A stretch of 64,000 bases of DNA from UBA5342 sp965662645 (GCA_965662645.1 CBFIII010000011.1:1-64000); one strand, 5' to 3'. Shown: positions 1 through 9,455, numbered from the stretch's first letter. Made by a program: numbers and translations. Notes: a model not told the origin generated them from the sequence alone.

Positions 1-578
1 GACAAGAAAGATTCGCCTATGCCTATGGTCATAATGGTGCGATACATTAAAGGTCGCGTGTTGTACTTTTTAATGAGACGCGGCATCACTTCCTTTTCCA
101 TGAGGTAAACCATTTCGTGAGGCACCCCAGGGAGCGAAATCACAACGAGGTCGTCTTTTTCGAACCACAGACCGCGCGCTGTTCCTACTTTGTTGGGTAG
201 GGTGGTGCAGTCTTTAGGTAAATAGGCTTGTTCTTTATTGGTTTCTGTTACTTTAAAGTTTCGGCGTTTGAAAAGACGTACAATATCCTCGTATGCTTCT
301 TGATTGAATTCTACGGTGGTATCAAAATAACGGGCTAATACATTTTTTGTTAGGTCGTCGCGTGTAGGGCCTAAACCTCCTGAGAAAATGATGATTTTAG
401 TTTCGGGCAATCGGTTCTCTATGGCATCTAAGATGTCCGATTCGTCGTCGGAAATGGTGATCATTCGTCGTGTGGAAAAACCGCCGTCTATCAGCATTTT
501 CCCCATTTTAGCGGCATTGCTATTGATCACCTGACCAATGAGTAATTCGTCGCCAATGTTAATTATTTCTACTTGCAT
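1..578 (-). CDS. cinA: CinA-family protein, N-terminal part (runs off window edge)
   Basis: The first 192 codons of a CinA (competence/damage-inducible A) protein are visible; the rest lies outside the window. The protein starts MQVEIINIGDELLIGQ and continues with IIIFSGGLGPTRDDLT, the MoaB-like nucleotide-binding motifs of the CinA/COG1058 domain. Full-length family members often also carry a C-terminal NMN deamidase domain, which cannot be checked here. The ATG lies 3 bp after the dnaE stop codon on the same strand, so the two genes are probably cotranscribed and translationally coupled. The family assignment is firm. The pyridine-nucleotide-salvage role is known for the family and is inferred for this copy. 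Confidence 0.9.
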   Translation of the reverse strand, partial: MQVEIINIGDELLIGQVINSNAAKMGKMLIDGGFSTRRMITISDDESDILDAIENRLPETKIIIFSGGLGPTRDDLTKNVLARYFDTTVEFNQEAYEDIVRLFKRRNFKVTETNKEQAYLPKDCTTLPNKVGTARGLWFEKDDLVVISLPGVPHEMVYLMEKEVMPRLIKKYNTRPLMYRTIMTIGIGESFL

Positions 579-581
579 TGT

Positions 582-3500
582 TTATGAATTTAAAGCAAAT
601 TTCAAAGGAATTTCCTTTTGTGATTTGTCTTCTAGGTTCGATTCTTCATCATCCACTAGTATGGTGATTTCAGATAATTTATCCAATAAATCTTTACTTA
701 AAAATAAAGAAAAGTTACCCGATATTAAGTTTATTTTATCGCCATTTTTGTCATTTACAATAGTAAATTTTAGTCGTTTAACATCTTCATTGGCTACGCC
801 AGAATGTAACATGTCATACAGTAAATCTACAAATTGAGAGGTGACCGATTTATAGGGTAGGGTGATGTGTAATCCTTTGATGTATCGCTCATTCACCGTA
901 GAGAGATGGATCAGTTCGTTAATCCTAAAATCAATGGTGTTAGGATCGCTACGGCGACGTTCTGATTTTCCTTTTATCATAACCGCCACATCGAGGCTAC
1001 AATGACCTCTAAATTCTGCCCATTTTTCACCAAAAATAGCAAATTCAAAAGAGCCGTTATGATCTTCTATGGTCACCAAACCAAAGGGCACATTATTTTT
1101 TGTTAAGCGTTCATTAATGTTTGTGATGATGCCACCCGTTGTTATTGATTTTTCCAAGAAATTCTCTAAATGTTCAAATTCCTTTAGGCGGGTATCAAAT
1201 AAAGCCGCCACCTGATATTTAAACAAATTAAGCGGGTGATCTGAAATGTAAATACCTATTAAGTCACGTTCCTGATTCAAACGGTAGATGTTAGACCACG
1301 TTTCGCAAGGTGCAGGTTCTGGTTTTTTTATACTTAATTCATGATCTTCGGTATCACCAAATAGAGAGTTGGCGCTTTCTTCTCTGTCCAACTTGATCTG
1401 GTGTCCATAATTAATGATTTTATTGATAAATGTGGTTTTATCATTGACGTTATCTTGTGAGAAATAATCTTCTCGTTTGAAACTATCCAAGTTGTCAAAA
1501 CCACCAGAATAGGCTAAACTCTCCCATGTTTTTTTGTTGACGGCTGAGAGGTTGACGCGTTCTGCAAAATCGAAGATGTCTTTATATTTACCGTTCGCTT
1601 TTCGTTCGGCTATGATGTTCTCTACAGCACCTTGTCCCGCGCCTTTGATACCTGACATCCCAAAACGCACAGCACCCTCCTCATTAACGGTAAACATCGA
1701 TAAACTTTCGTTAACGTCAGGGCCAAGCACTTCCATTCCCATCTGTCGGCATTCATCCATAAATATAGCAATCTTCTCAGCATTGCCTAGGTTACAAGAG
1801 AGGATGCCCGCCATAAATTCGGCAGGATAATGTGCTTTAAGATAGGCAGTTTGGTAGGCCACAAAGGCATAACATACCGAGTGCGATTTGTTAAAGGCAT
1901 AAGCGGCAAAGGCTTCCCAGTCTTTCCATATTTTTTCTACCAGGTCTTCGGGTTTTCTAAAGGTCTTTTTATTGACTTCCTTTTCGTATCCTTCCATAAA
2001 GAGAGGATTATTGATGCAGCCTTCAATAAATTTCGCTTTAAGCTTGGCCATCATGTCCAGTTTCTTTTTACCCATGGCTTTACGCAATGAATCTGATTCA
2101 CCACGTGTGAAGTTTCCTAGACGACGTGAGAGTAACATGACCTGTTCTTGAAAGACCGTGATACCATAGGTTTCACTCAGGTATTTCTCCATCAAGGGAT
2201 GATCGTAGGCTACTTCTTCTTGTCCCAGCTTACGGGCTATGTAGTTAGGAATATACTCCATAGGTCCTGGACGATAGAGGGCGTTCATAGCCACTAAGTC
2301 TTCAAAACGGTTAGGTTTCAGACTTCTCAGGTTCTTTTTCATCCCTGGTGACTCAAACTGGAATATCGCTGTTGTTCCACCTTCACAAAACATTTTAAAT
2401 GTCTTTTCGTCGCTAAGGGATATATTATCTATATCTATGTCTAGACCTGTGGAATTTTTAACGTTAACGAGTGTTTCTTTAATGATGGAAAGGGTCTTAA
2501 GACCCAAAAAGTCCATCTTTAACAAACCGATATCCTCTACAAACCGTCCGTCATATTGCGTGTTGAGCAAATTCTCACCTTTAGTTTGCATGAGTGGTAG
2601 ATGCTGTACTAAGGGGTTTTTCCCGATGAGAATACCACAAGCATGAATCCCTGTTTGACGTACAGAGCCTTCTAGCGCACAAGCATAACGTAAGGTATCT
2701 TCTTTGATGCGATCATGACGGCGACGTGACTCTTTTATTTCTGTCACAAAATAATCTAAGACGTCCGCTTTAGGAAAGTCTTTAGGGTTGATGTCTTTTT
2801 GTTCTATGTAGCGTTTCCAATAGGCGGCGGCAGATTCTAAGTCTATGCCTTCTTTTTCTTTGGCTTCAAGTAATTGATAGGTGCCTTTCAACTTCCCATT
2901 TTCAGGGAAATCTTTCGTCATACGATTGGTTTCCGATAAGGGTAATTTGAGGACGCGTGCTACATCTTTTATCGCTGATTTGGCGGCCATACTCCCAAAA
3001 GTACAGATGTGTGCTACTTTGTCGGCGCCATATTTTTCGGTGACCCAATTCATGACTTTTTGACGACCATCATCATCAAAGTCAATATCAATATCGGGCA
3101 TTGATATACGATCAGGATTAAGGAAACGTTCAAACAGTAAGTCGTATTTTAGAGGGTCTAAATTTGTGATTTTAAGAGCATAAGCAACCACGGCTCCTGC
3201 TGCCGATCCACGCCCAGGGCCTACCAGTACTCCCATACTGCGTGACTCGGCTATAAAGTCTTGTACGATGAGGAAGTAACCGGGGAATCCCATTTTTTTA
3301 ATGGTGTCTAATTCGAAAATGATACGTTCACTTTGTACTTCATTAAGGACTTTGCCATAACGTTTTTCTGCTCCTATATAAGTTAAGTAAGACAGATAAT
3401 CCGCTTCGAATTTTATGCGCAAAATAGCTTGATATCCGCCTAAGCGTGATAAGGTGTATGCGTCGGTTTCATCTTCTGCAAACTTAAATTCTTTAATTAA

Positions 3501-4421
3501 TTCGGCTTCTTCAAATTTAGTTTGGTATTCCTCCCACGTTGCAAAAGAAGCAGGGATAGGAAATTCGGGCATGAAAGGTGTGGAATCTAATTCAAAAAAT
3601 TCCACTTTATCGGCTATCTCATTCGTGTTTTCTATGGCTTCGGGCAAATCGCTGAACATTTCTCGCATTTCAGCAGTGGTTTTGAACCACTCTTGCCGCG
3701 TATAGCGCATACGTTTGGGATCATCAAAGTCACGACCGGTATTCATACACACCAATAGATCATGAGCTGCAGCATCTTCTTTATTTACAAAATGAGAATC
3801 ATTGGTTGCAATAAGCTTAACGTCTAGCTTGTGCGCCAATTCCACCATGTATTTGTTGACCTTTTGCTGGTTGGCCCACACGTTATCCCAACTGTTATTG
3901 TTAGGATGGCGTTGTAGTTCTAGGTAAAAGTCAGCACCAAAAATTTCCTTGAACCATAGAATCCTTTCCTCTGCTTTTTCAGGGTTGTCCTGCATTAAGT
4001 ACTGAGGTATCTCTCCACCCAAACAAGCTGTTGAAACAATAATACCTTCGCTGTTCTCTTTTAATAGCTTTCTATCGATACGGGGTTTATAATAAAAACC
4101 ATCGATACTTGCTACTGTAACCATTTTTATGAGGTGGCGATAGCCCGTTTCGTTTTTAGCTAAAAGTATGATATGATGATTGGTACGGTCTTTTTTGTCC
4201 GCTATGTCATCTACCATATAACATTCACAACCTAAGATGGGTTTGATGTCTGCTGCTTTGCAAGCACAATGAAATTCCTTAATGCCATGCATCACGCCAT
4301 GATCCGTAAGAGCTATGGCCGGCATACCATCTTTCTTGGCTTTTTTGACCAATTGAGTAATGGGAGCAGCACCATCAAGAATTGAATATTGGGAATGGAC
4401 GTGTAAATGGGTGAATTTCAT
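582..4421 (-). CDS. dnaE: DNA polymerase III alpha subunit
   Basis: Replicative polymerase of the DnaE1 type, 1279 aa. An N-terminal PHP domain begins at FTHLHVHSQYS (residues 3-13). The catalytic palm carries PDIDIDFDD near residue 441, preceded by the GPGRGSAAGA motif. The fingers/HhH region follows, and an OB-fold is visible near residues 1080-1160 (ITTGGIITNI). An in-frame ATG 13 codons upstream (4460) would add MLSLFFKKKNIFH. The start at 4421 is preferred because it gives the usual MKFTHLHVH start, and because the -7 promoter box at 4466-4473 would put the transcript start near 4460. cinA follows after 3 bp. Confidence 0.97.
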   Translation of the reverse strand: MKFTHLHVHSQYSILDGAAPITQLVKKAKKDGMPAIALTDHGVMHGIKEFHCACKAADIKPILGCECYMVDDIADKKDRTNHHIILLAKNETGYRHLIKMVTVASIDGFYYKPRIDRKLLKENSEGIIVSTACLGGEIPQYLMQDNPEKAEERILWFKEIFGADFYLELQRHPNNNSWDNVWANQQKVNKYMVELAHKLDVKLIATNDSHFVNKEDAAAHDLLVCMNTGRDFDDPKRMRYTRQEWFKTTAEMREMFSDLPEAIENTNEIADKVEFFELDSTPFMPEFPIPASFATWEEYQTKFEEAELIKEFKFAEDETDAYTLSRLGGYQAILRIKFEADYLSYLTYIGAEKRYGKVLNEVQSERIIFELDTIKKMGFPGYFLIVQDFIAESRSMGVLVGPGRGSAAGAVVAYALKITNLDPLKYDLLFERFLNPDRISMPDIDIDFDDDGRQKVMNWVTEKYGADKVAHICTFGSMAAKSAIKDVARVLKLPLSETNRMTKDFPENGKLKGTYQLLEAKEKEGIDLESAAAYWKRYIEQKDINPKDFPKADVLDYFVTEIKESRRRHDRIKEDTLRYACALEGSVRQTGIHACGILIGKNPLVQHLPLMQTKGENLLNTQYDGRFVEDIGLLKMDFLGLKTLSIIKETLVNVKNSTGLDIDIDNISLSDEKTFKMFCEGGTTAIFQFESPGMKKNLRSLKPNRFEDLVAMNALYRPGPMEYIPNYIARKLGQEEVAYDHPLMEKYLSETYGITVFQEQVMLLSRRLGNFTRGESDSLRKAMGKKKLDMMAKLKAKFIEGCINNPLFMEGYEKEVNKKTFRKPEDLVEKIWKDWEAFAAYAFNKSHSVCYAFVAYQTAYLKAHYPAEFMAGILSCNLGNAEKIAIFMDECRQMGMEVLGPDVNESLSMFTVNEEGAVRFGMSGIKGAGQGAVENIIAERKANGKYKDIFDFAERVNLSAVNKKTWESLAYSGGFDNLDSFKREDYFSQDNVNDKTTFINKIINYGHQIKLDREESANSLFGDTEDHELSIKKPEPAPCETWSNIYRLNQERDLIGIYISDHPLNLFKYQVAALFDTRLKEFEHLENFLEKSITTGGIITNINERLTKNNVPFGLVTIEDHNGSFEFAIFGEKWAEFRGHCSLDVAVMIKGKSERRRSDPNTIDFRINELIHLSTVNERYIKGLHITLPYKSVTSQFVDLLYDMLHSGVANEDVKRLKFTIVNDKNGDKINLISGNFSLFLSKDLLDKLSEITILVDDEESNLEDKSQKEIPLKFALNS

Positions 4422-4465
4422 ATGAAATATATTTTTTTTCTTAAAAAAAAGAGATAACAAAATTA

Positions 4466-4473
4466 CAAAAGTA
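4466..4473 (-). promoter_or_regulatory. Bacteroidota-type -7 box for dnaE
   Basis: The minus strand reads TACTTTTG, matching the TAnnTTTG consensus. A second match, TAATTTTG, lies at 4458-4465. No clear -33 TTG is present. The position supports the downstream dnaE start. Confidence 0.5.
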
Positions 4474-4724
4474 GAATGCTATTCTTGCATATTAGGACGA
4501 GAATCCATTGACAAATTGTTAAATAATTGATTTTTTGATGATCATGTGCTATTGCTGTCTGATCTCATTTGTCTGCTGAAAAATCACAAGTTTTTAAAAT
4601 CAAGAATATTCTCTACAAAATAGAACTTCAACTTGTCATTTTTGTGTCATTTTGTAATGTAGATTATACAATTTAATAAAAGAGTGTTTTTTTGTTAAAA
4701 AATGCATTAATTAATGTGTTTTTC
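4474..4724. other. Intergenic region without recognisable gene
   Basis: This very AT-rich spacer separates the divergent dnaE and pckA genes. I see no ORF with recognisable content, no RNA gene and no repeat shared with the rest of the window. It presumably holds upstream control sequences for both genes. Confidence 0.5.
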
Positions 4725-4756
4725 TTTGACAATTGGCCTGTAGTTTTATATTTTTG
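4725..4756 (+). promoter_or_regulatory. pckA promoter (-33 TTTG, -7 TATTTTTG)
   Basis: TTTG at 4725-4728 and TATTTTTG at 4749-4756 are separated by 20 bp. This is the primary sigma (ABfr-type) promoter arrangement of Bacteroidota. The 5' leader to the pckA ATG would be about 70 nt and AT-rich. Confidence 0.75.
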
Positions 4757-4831
4757 TGCGGCTTTCTAAAAATAGGAACCTTTAAAAATTGAAATAAGAA
4801 TTAAATATAATAATTACTAAATATATAAACT

Positions 4832-6433
4832 ATGGCAAATTTAGATTTATCTAAGTACGGAATTGTTGATGTGAAAGAAGTTTTACACAACCCGTCTTAC
4901 GAGCAACTTTACAAAGAGGAAATTAATCCAGCTTTGGAAGGTTATGAAAAAGGTCAGCTTACCGAGCTTGATGCAGTAAACGTAATGACTGGTGTTTTCA
5001 CTGGACGTTCTCCTAAAGATAAATATATTGTTGAAGACGATACTACCAAAGATACAATTTGGTGGAATACTCCTGGATCTCCAAACGATAATAAACCTGT
5101 AACTCCTAAAGTATGGGACGAGCTTAAAGCAAATACCGTAAAACAACTTTCAGGCAAACGTTTGTTTGTGATGGATACTTATTGTGGTGCTAATCCTAAT
5201 TCACGTTTGAAAGTACGTTTCATTATGGAAGTAGCATGGCAAGCACATTTTGTAAAAAATATGTTTATTCGTCCTACTGATGAAGAATTGAAAACTTATG
5301 AGCCTGATTTCGTTTCTTTAAATGGAGCAAAAACGACTAACCCTAATTGGAAAGCACAAGGTTTGAATTCAGATGTTTATACTGTTTTCAACTTAACTGA
5401 AAAGATGCACGTATTAGGTGGTTCTTGGTATGGTGGTGAGATGAAAAAAGGTATATTCGCTATGATGAACTATTATTTACCATTAAATGGAATGGCTGCT
5501 ATGCACTGTTCTGCTAACGTTGGTAAAGATGGTGATACTGCTATTTTCTTTGGTCTTTCTGGTACTGGTAAAACGACTCTTTCTACTGACCCTAATCGCC
5601 AATTGATTGGTGATGATGAGCACGGTTGGGATGACGAAGGTGTATTCAACTTCGAAGGTGGATGTTATGCAAAAACTATCGATTTGGATAAAGATGCTGA
5701 ACCAGAAATTTTTGGTGCTATCAAGCGTAATGCACTTTTAGAAAATGTGACTGTAGATGCTAATGGTAAAATTGATTTCACCGACGGTTCTACTACTCAG
5801 AACACACGTGTATCTTATCCTATCAACCACATTGAAAATATCGTAAAACCTGTTTCTAAAGCAGGTGCTGCAAAGAAAGTTATTTTCTTAACTGCTGATG
5901 CATTTGGTGTATTACCTCCAGTTGCTAAGTTAACTAAAGAACAAACTAAATATCATTTCTTATCTGGATTTACAGCTAAGTTAGCGGGTACTGAGCGTGG
6001 TGTTACCACTCCACAGCCTACTTTCTCTTCTTGTTTCGGAGCCGCATTCCTTTCGCTTCACCCTACTAAATATGGTGAAGAATTAGTGAAAAAAATGGAA
6101 GCCAATGGTGCTGAAGCTTATTTAGTAAATACAGGATGGAATGGTTCTGGTAAACGTATTTCTATCAAAGATACACGTGGTATTATCACTGCTATTCTTG
6201 ATGGTTCTATCGAAAAAGCGCCAACTAAAAATCTTCCTATCTTCAACCTTGAAGTTCCAACAGAATTGACTGGTGTTGATACTAAAATTTTAGATCCTCG
6301 TGATACTTATTCTGATGTTAAAGAATGGGATACTAAAGCTGATGATTTAGCTAACCGCTTCATCAAAAACTTTGTTAAATTCACAGATAACGAAGAAGGT
6401 AAAAAATTAGTTGCTGCAGGTCCTCAACTATAA
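4832..6433 (+). CDS. pckA: Phosphoenolpyruvate carboxykinase (ATP)
   Basis: Cytosolic enzyme of 533 aa, the usual length. It interconverts oxaloacetate + ATP with PEP + CO2 + ADP. In fermentative Bacteroidales it often runs toward oxaloacetate on the succinate/propionate branch (family knowledge). Visible motifs are the P-loop FFGLSGTGKTTLSTD near residue 240, the metal-binding GDDEHGWDD just after it, and the substrate loop NPNSRLKVRFIME near 125. It is a single-gene unit with its own promoter at 4725-4756 and a strong terminator directly after the stop codon. Codon use looks like that of a highly expressed gene. Confidence 0.98.
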   Translation: MANLDLSKYGIVDVKEVLHNPSYEQLYKEEINPALEGYEKGQLTELDAVNVMTGVFTGRSPKDKYIVEDDTTKDTIWWNTPGSPNDNKPVTPKVWDELKANTVKQLSGKRLFVMDTYCGANPNSRLKVRFIMEVAWQAHFVKNMFIRPTDEELKTYEPDFVSLNGAKTTNPNWKAQGLNSDVYTVFNLTEKMHVLGGSWYGGEMKKGIFAMMNYYLPLNGMAAMHCSANVGKDGDTAIFFGLSGTGKTTLSTDPNRQLIGDDEHGWDDEGVFNFEGGCYAKTIDLDKDAEPEIFGAIKRNALLENVTVDANGKIDFTDGSTTQNTRVSYPINHIENIVKPVSKAGAAKKVIFLTADAFGVLPPVAKLTKEQTKYHFLSGFTAKLAGTERGVTTPQPTFSSCFGAAFLSLHPTKYGEELVKKMEANGAEAYLVNTGWNGSGKRISIKDTRGIITAILDGSIEKAPTKNLPIFNLEVPTELTGVDTKILDPRDTYSDVKEWDTKADDLANRFIKNFVKFTDNEEGKKLVAAGPQL

Positions 6434-6460
6434 TTTTATCATTCGCTTATATATAAAGAG

Positions 6461-6490
6461 AGACTGTCCGATTGGGCAGTCTTTTTTTTT
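6461..6490 (+). terminator. Rho-independent terminator of pckA
   Basis: AGACTGTCC and GGGCAGTCT form a 9-bp stem (one G-T pair) around a GATT loop. A run of T residues follows directly, 28 bp after the pckA stop codon. Confidence 0.9.
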
Positions 6491-6633
6491 GCTAATTTTT
6501 TTAAGTCTTTCTTTAGCTCCCGATACCAAAGAGTTATTCGTCCTGTCCCGCGTGTTTTTTATAATCAAAATTTCTAGTGGATGACATATTCAAACCTGAA
6601 TTTTCACTTCATCTATAGTTTAGAAATTGATTT

Positions 6634-6797
6634 GGGCGCTCCCCTGCGGGTCGGGCTGTCCACTACTATTCCAGTACTGTGAGTGCTCATAGTGGCGATG
6701 TAGTGCGTAGAGCTTCCTGTGGTCGCTTCCGCCTACAGCCACTATGGCACTCACAGCACTTCCATACCGTTCCCATCCCTAGCGCGGCTGACGCGTT
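6634..6797. repeat. GC-rich palindromic intergenic element
   Basis: This block is clearly more GC-rich than its surroundings and starts GGGCGCTCCCCTGCGGG. Inside it, 6677-6696 and 6738-6756 form a 19-bp stem with a single bulged base, CTGTGAGTGC(T)CATAGTGGC against GCCACTATGGCACTCACAG. The loop contains GCTTCCtgtGGtCGCTTCC. It ends with GCGCGgctgaCGCG. It encodes no plausible protein. Similar GGCGCTCCCCTGCGGGTCGGG-type blocks are, from memory, scattered through other Bacteroidota genomes. No second copy occurs in this window. Confidence 0.6.
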
Positions 6798-6917
6798 GGA
6801 AATACCAGTACATTTTTTAACTGCTAGGAAAAGGTAGAATAGAATACTTATTAACCTTCTAAATTGATTTTTAAACCCTTTGATTTTAGTATTGAGAATG
6901 ATCTACGACTAAAAAGA

Positions 6918-7364
6918 CTCTATGTTGTTTTGTATGGGTAGCATCTATTTTTTTTTGAAATGATAAATACATAAAGGTAATGTTGCTTTTTTGCTAGTAT
7001 GCTGGAAGTTAACGAAAACTTAAAAATTACATATTTTTAGTAAAAACAAACTATATGTAGAATATAACGATGCTGGGACTAATATTTCCGCCTTTGAAAG
7101 TAGGCGTTAAAAAAATTAACGGAGTGGAGTGTTAAGAATTTTTGGGTGTTTGAGGCCCATAGGCCGAGTTTCCAAAAATTTAACGGAACGCAGTTAATTT
7201 TTAGCCTAGTTTCTCAAGCGGCGGCGTTTTTGCTTACTTTTTGCGCTGTAGCAAAAAGTAAGTGCAGGGGTATGGGGCTGCACAAGCCCCAAGCGAAGAA
7301 AAATACTTGCAAATGACTGTATGTCCAGAACTAATAATTATTACCCACACAAAATGACATAGCA
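6918..7364. mobile_element. TIR-bounded MITE-like element, copy 1 (hairpin module)
   Basis: Imperfect inverted termini lie at 6918-6940 and 7342-7364 (18 of 23 positions match; core CTATGTnnTTTTGTnTGGGTA). Inside is the module shared with 9180-9412 and 15906-16275: GCTGGGACTA, then CGCCT..AGGCG, then AATTTTTGG..GGCC-cata-GGCC..CCAAAAATT, then a perfect 12-bp stem (CTTACTTTTTGC / GCAAAAAGTAAG, 7233-7262), then GGGGCTgcacaAGCCCC. There is no ORF worth calling and no transposase, so any movement would need enzymes supplied in trans. No clear target-site duplication was found. Confidence 0.65.
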
Positions 7365-7431
7365 CTTTTTCTTTTAGTGGTATGGTGATGAATTTAGAAT
7401 AGAACTCAGATTAATATAAATAAGTGAGTGT

Positions 7432-8052
7432 CTAGTGTGAAATAGCATCTACAGAAGTAATTTTCTGTGTGATAGCAAAGATAGTTAAGCCAGGGAGACT
7501 TTTTATGCCCGTTTTCTCCACGATGTTTTTTCTATGACTTATTACGGTATGTATGCTGATGCATAGTTTGTCTGCTATTTCTTTATTTGATAAGCCGTTA
7601 ACCAATTCTATGAGGACGCCAATTTCACGTTCTGATAGCTGTTCTTTAACCACTTTATCATCACTTTTTACGACAGAATTATTAATCTTTTTGATGATGG
7701 TGTCTGTAGATTCTGATATGCGGATGGTATCATTGAAAAAATTCAGTTGCTGATCGTTGCAATAGCAATACACTAAGGCTATCCATGATATTTTCAAGAA
7801 GCGTTTTTTGTATTTTATGAATTCTTGTTCTCTATTTATTATGACATTAGGGTTGAGTATCACGATGTCTATGTTAGTCCTTTCGAACAAATCATCGAGT
7901 TCCGTAAGGTTGGTGAGCCAATAGATATAAGTGTTGCGCTTGGCTTTAAGGATCATGTTAGAGAGCCCTTCATAAATTATTTCAGAAGGTTCTATGATGG
8001 CGATGTTTATTCTTCTTTTATCCAATGGACTGTCTTTTTTCAAGTTCATCAA
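7432..8052 (-). CDS. LuxR-type DNA-binding regulator with degenerate receiver domain
   Basis: This 206-aa protein ends in a LuxR/GerE helix-turn-helix (LSEREIGVLIELVNGLSNKE.. to about residue 190). Its N-terminal half has the size and beta-strand pattern of a response-regulator receiver (INIAIIEPSEIIYEGL). At the usual phospho-acceptor position the sequence reads DIVILNPN, so the Asp is replaced by Asn. Phosphorylation by a histidine kinase is therefore unlikely. It starts 35 bp inside the upstream hemerythrin gene (overlap 8018-8052), which points to translational coupling. I infer that it acts with that protein in redox or NO/O2 control. No target is visible. Confidence 0.85.
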   Translation of the reverse strand: MMNLKKDSPLDKRRINIAIIEPSEIIYEGLSNMILKAKRNTYIYWLTNLTELDDLFERTNIDIVILNPNVIINREQEFIKYKKRFLKISWIALVYCYCNDQQLNFFNDTIRISESTDTIIKKINNSVVKSDDKVVKEQLSEREIGVLIELVNGLSNKEIADKLCISIHTVISHRKNIVEKTGIKSLPGLTIFAITQKITSVDAISH

Positions 8053-8734
8053 CGATAGGGAGTAATATCAAATCTTCTATGGTAGAATGGATGTTTAAAT
8101 CTCGTTCTAATTCAAAAAGAGACGTTATAATTTCACGTTTTAAAGGGAAATCACCTGTTAACGCAATGTGTTTGATGAGTAGGTTTTTAAGATCAGAGAG
8201 CTTGATGCCAATATCGCTATGATGTATCCTGTATTCATTAACTGAAAAGTTAAGATCATTGCTATTCGATTCGGCAACAAGGAGTTTGCAAAAGTAAGGG
8301 AATGCAATCTCGTCTTCGTACCTGAGGTGTTCTAGTACTTCATCAAAATAGTCATTGAAAAAGAATTCAATACGTTCTATCTCTGTGGCGTTTTGTTTTT
8401 CGTACAATTGTTTGATAAAGCCTTTTATCTTAGGATATTTATCGTTGATGTACGAGAGGTGTGTTTGTTTCAGAAAACGTATAATGGTGCTGATATCTAC
8501 TTGTGTAGCATTAATCTCTTTATTGTTGGGACTAAAACCATTATACAGGTTGGCAAACAATAAAAAGGTGGAGAGGTGGATATGGTATTCTTGACATATC
8601 TCGGCTACTGTATCATCTTTTATCGCATTTTTTATGTTGAAAAATTCCATCATCAATAAGAGTGATGGGTTTTCTAATACTAAGTCGGACAATACCATAT
8701 CCTCTGTGATATAAACTTTATGGGTTTGATACAT
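8018..8734 (-). CDS. Hemerythrin-domain (RIC/ScdA-like) protein
   Basis: A 238-aa cytoplasmic protein with no signal peptide. Residues 8-70 resemble the ScdA_N/DUF1858 segment (MVLSDLVLENPSLLLMMEFF). From about residue 90 a four-helix hemerythrin HHE domain follows, with candidate di-iron ligands in QTHLSYI, LEHLRYEDE, YRIHHSD and NIHSTIEDLILLP. Related RIC/YtfE proteins repair nitrosylated or oxidised iron centres or bind O2/NO (family knowledge). It is the first gene of a two-gene operon with the LuxR-type regulator. A TAACTTTG box lies 30 bp upstream of the start. An iron-based sensor or a repair protein are both possible roles. Confidence 0.85.
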   Translation of the reverse strand: MYQTHKVYITEDMVLSDLVLENPSLLLMMEFFNIKNAIKDDTVAEICQEYHIHLSTFLLFANLYNGFSPNNKEINATQVDISTIIRFLKQTHLSYINDKYPKIKGFIKQLYEKQNATEIERIEFFFNDYFDEVLEHLRYEDEIAFPYFCKLLVAESNSNDLNFSVNEYRIHHSDIGIKLSDLKNLLIKHIALTGDFPLKREIITSLFELERDLNIHSTIEDLILLPIVDELEKRQSIG

Positions 8735-8763
8735 ACTTCCTTTTTTTCCTTTTTATATTAATA

Positions 8764-8771
8764 CAAAGTTA
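8764..8771 (-). promoter_or_regulatory. -7 box for the hemerythrin/LuxR operon
   Basis: The minus strand reads TAACTTTG (TAnnTTTG consensus), 30 bp upstream of the hemerythrin gene start. No convincing -33 element is seen. Confidence 0.5.
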
Positions 8772-8890
8772 CACTATTTTAGAATTTAACACGGTATCAT
8801 CGCAATCTATAGCTGTAAGCCTGATTCGCGATAATGAAGAGTGAAAAATCAAATCGTTTTATTTTGTTATTATTTATAGATTTATATGGC

Positions 8891-9127
8891 CTTATGTTGT
8901 TTTGAGTGTGTTCAAATGATGTATAGATATAACACCATCCCTACGGGATTTTAAAATAATGAATTTATAAATTACCATAACTACGTGCCGATGGCACTTA
9001 AAAAACATGTTGTTTCATAAAGTCCTGTAAGGACGATGTTATGGTAGTTAAATAATAGTTAATGAAAACAAAAAGTCCCATCGGGACGGTGTTATTTTAC
9101 GTAAAAATATAAAGTCGCATCATTAAG
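8891..9127. mobile_element. TIR-bounded element, palindromic module copy A (right end missing)
   Basis: 8906-9127 is a direct repeat of 9471-9692: 222 bp with three mismatches. The module is a nested palindrome with four 13-nt hairpins: ATCCC-TAC-GGGAT, GTGCC-GAT-GGCAC, GTCCT-GTA-AGGAC and GTCCC-ATC-GGGAC. Outer arms ATAACACCnTCCC and inner arms TACCATAAC pair across it. A left terminus (8891-8910) matches that of copy B at 15 of 20 positions. The right terminus is absent because the hairpin-module copy 2 follows directly at 9128. Confidence 0.65.
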
Positions 9128-9447
9128 GGATTCGTTTTGTGTAAGTAAATAATACATACAGAAGTTTACAGAAACAGCATATTACGTTGCTGGGACTATT
9201 ATTCCGCCTTTTGAAAATAGGCGTTAAAAAAATTGACGCAATGGAGCGTTAAAAATTTTTGGTTGTTTGAGGACGCAGGACGAGTTTCCAAAAATTTAGC
9301 GAAATGAAGACAATTTTTAGCATAGTTTCATCAGCGGCGGCGTTTTTGCTTACTTTTTGCGCTGTAGCAAAAAGTACGTGCAGGGTATGGGGCTGCACAA
9401 GCCCCAAACGAAAAACATACCTGATTCCTCACATATAATATAGTGCC
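9128..9447. mobile_element. MITE-like element, hairpin module copy 2
   Basis: Core 9180-9412 aligns with copy 1 (7070-7300): GCTGGGACTA, CGCCT..AGGCG-like arms, AATTTTTGG/CCAAAAATT, a 10-bp stem (TACTTTTTGC 9351-9360 / GCAAAAAGTA 9367-9376) and GGGGCTgcacaAGCCCC. The left terminus is only partly present (CGTTTTGTGTAAGTAA at 9133) and the right one is a weak match near 9431-9447. The copy is wedged between the two 222-bp palindromic repeats. There is no coding content. Confidence 0.6.
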
Positions 9448-9455
9448 CAAACAAA

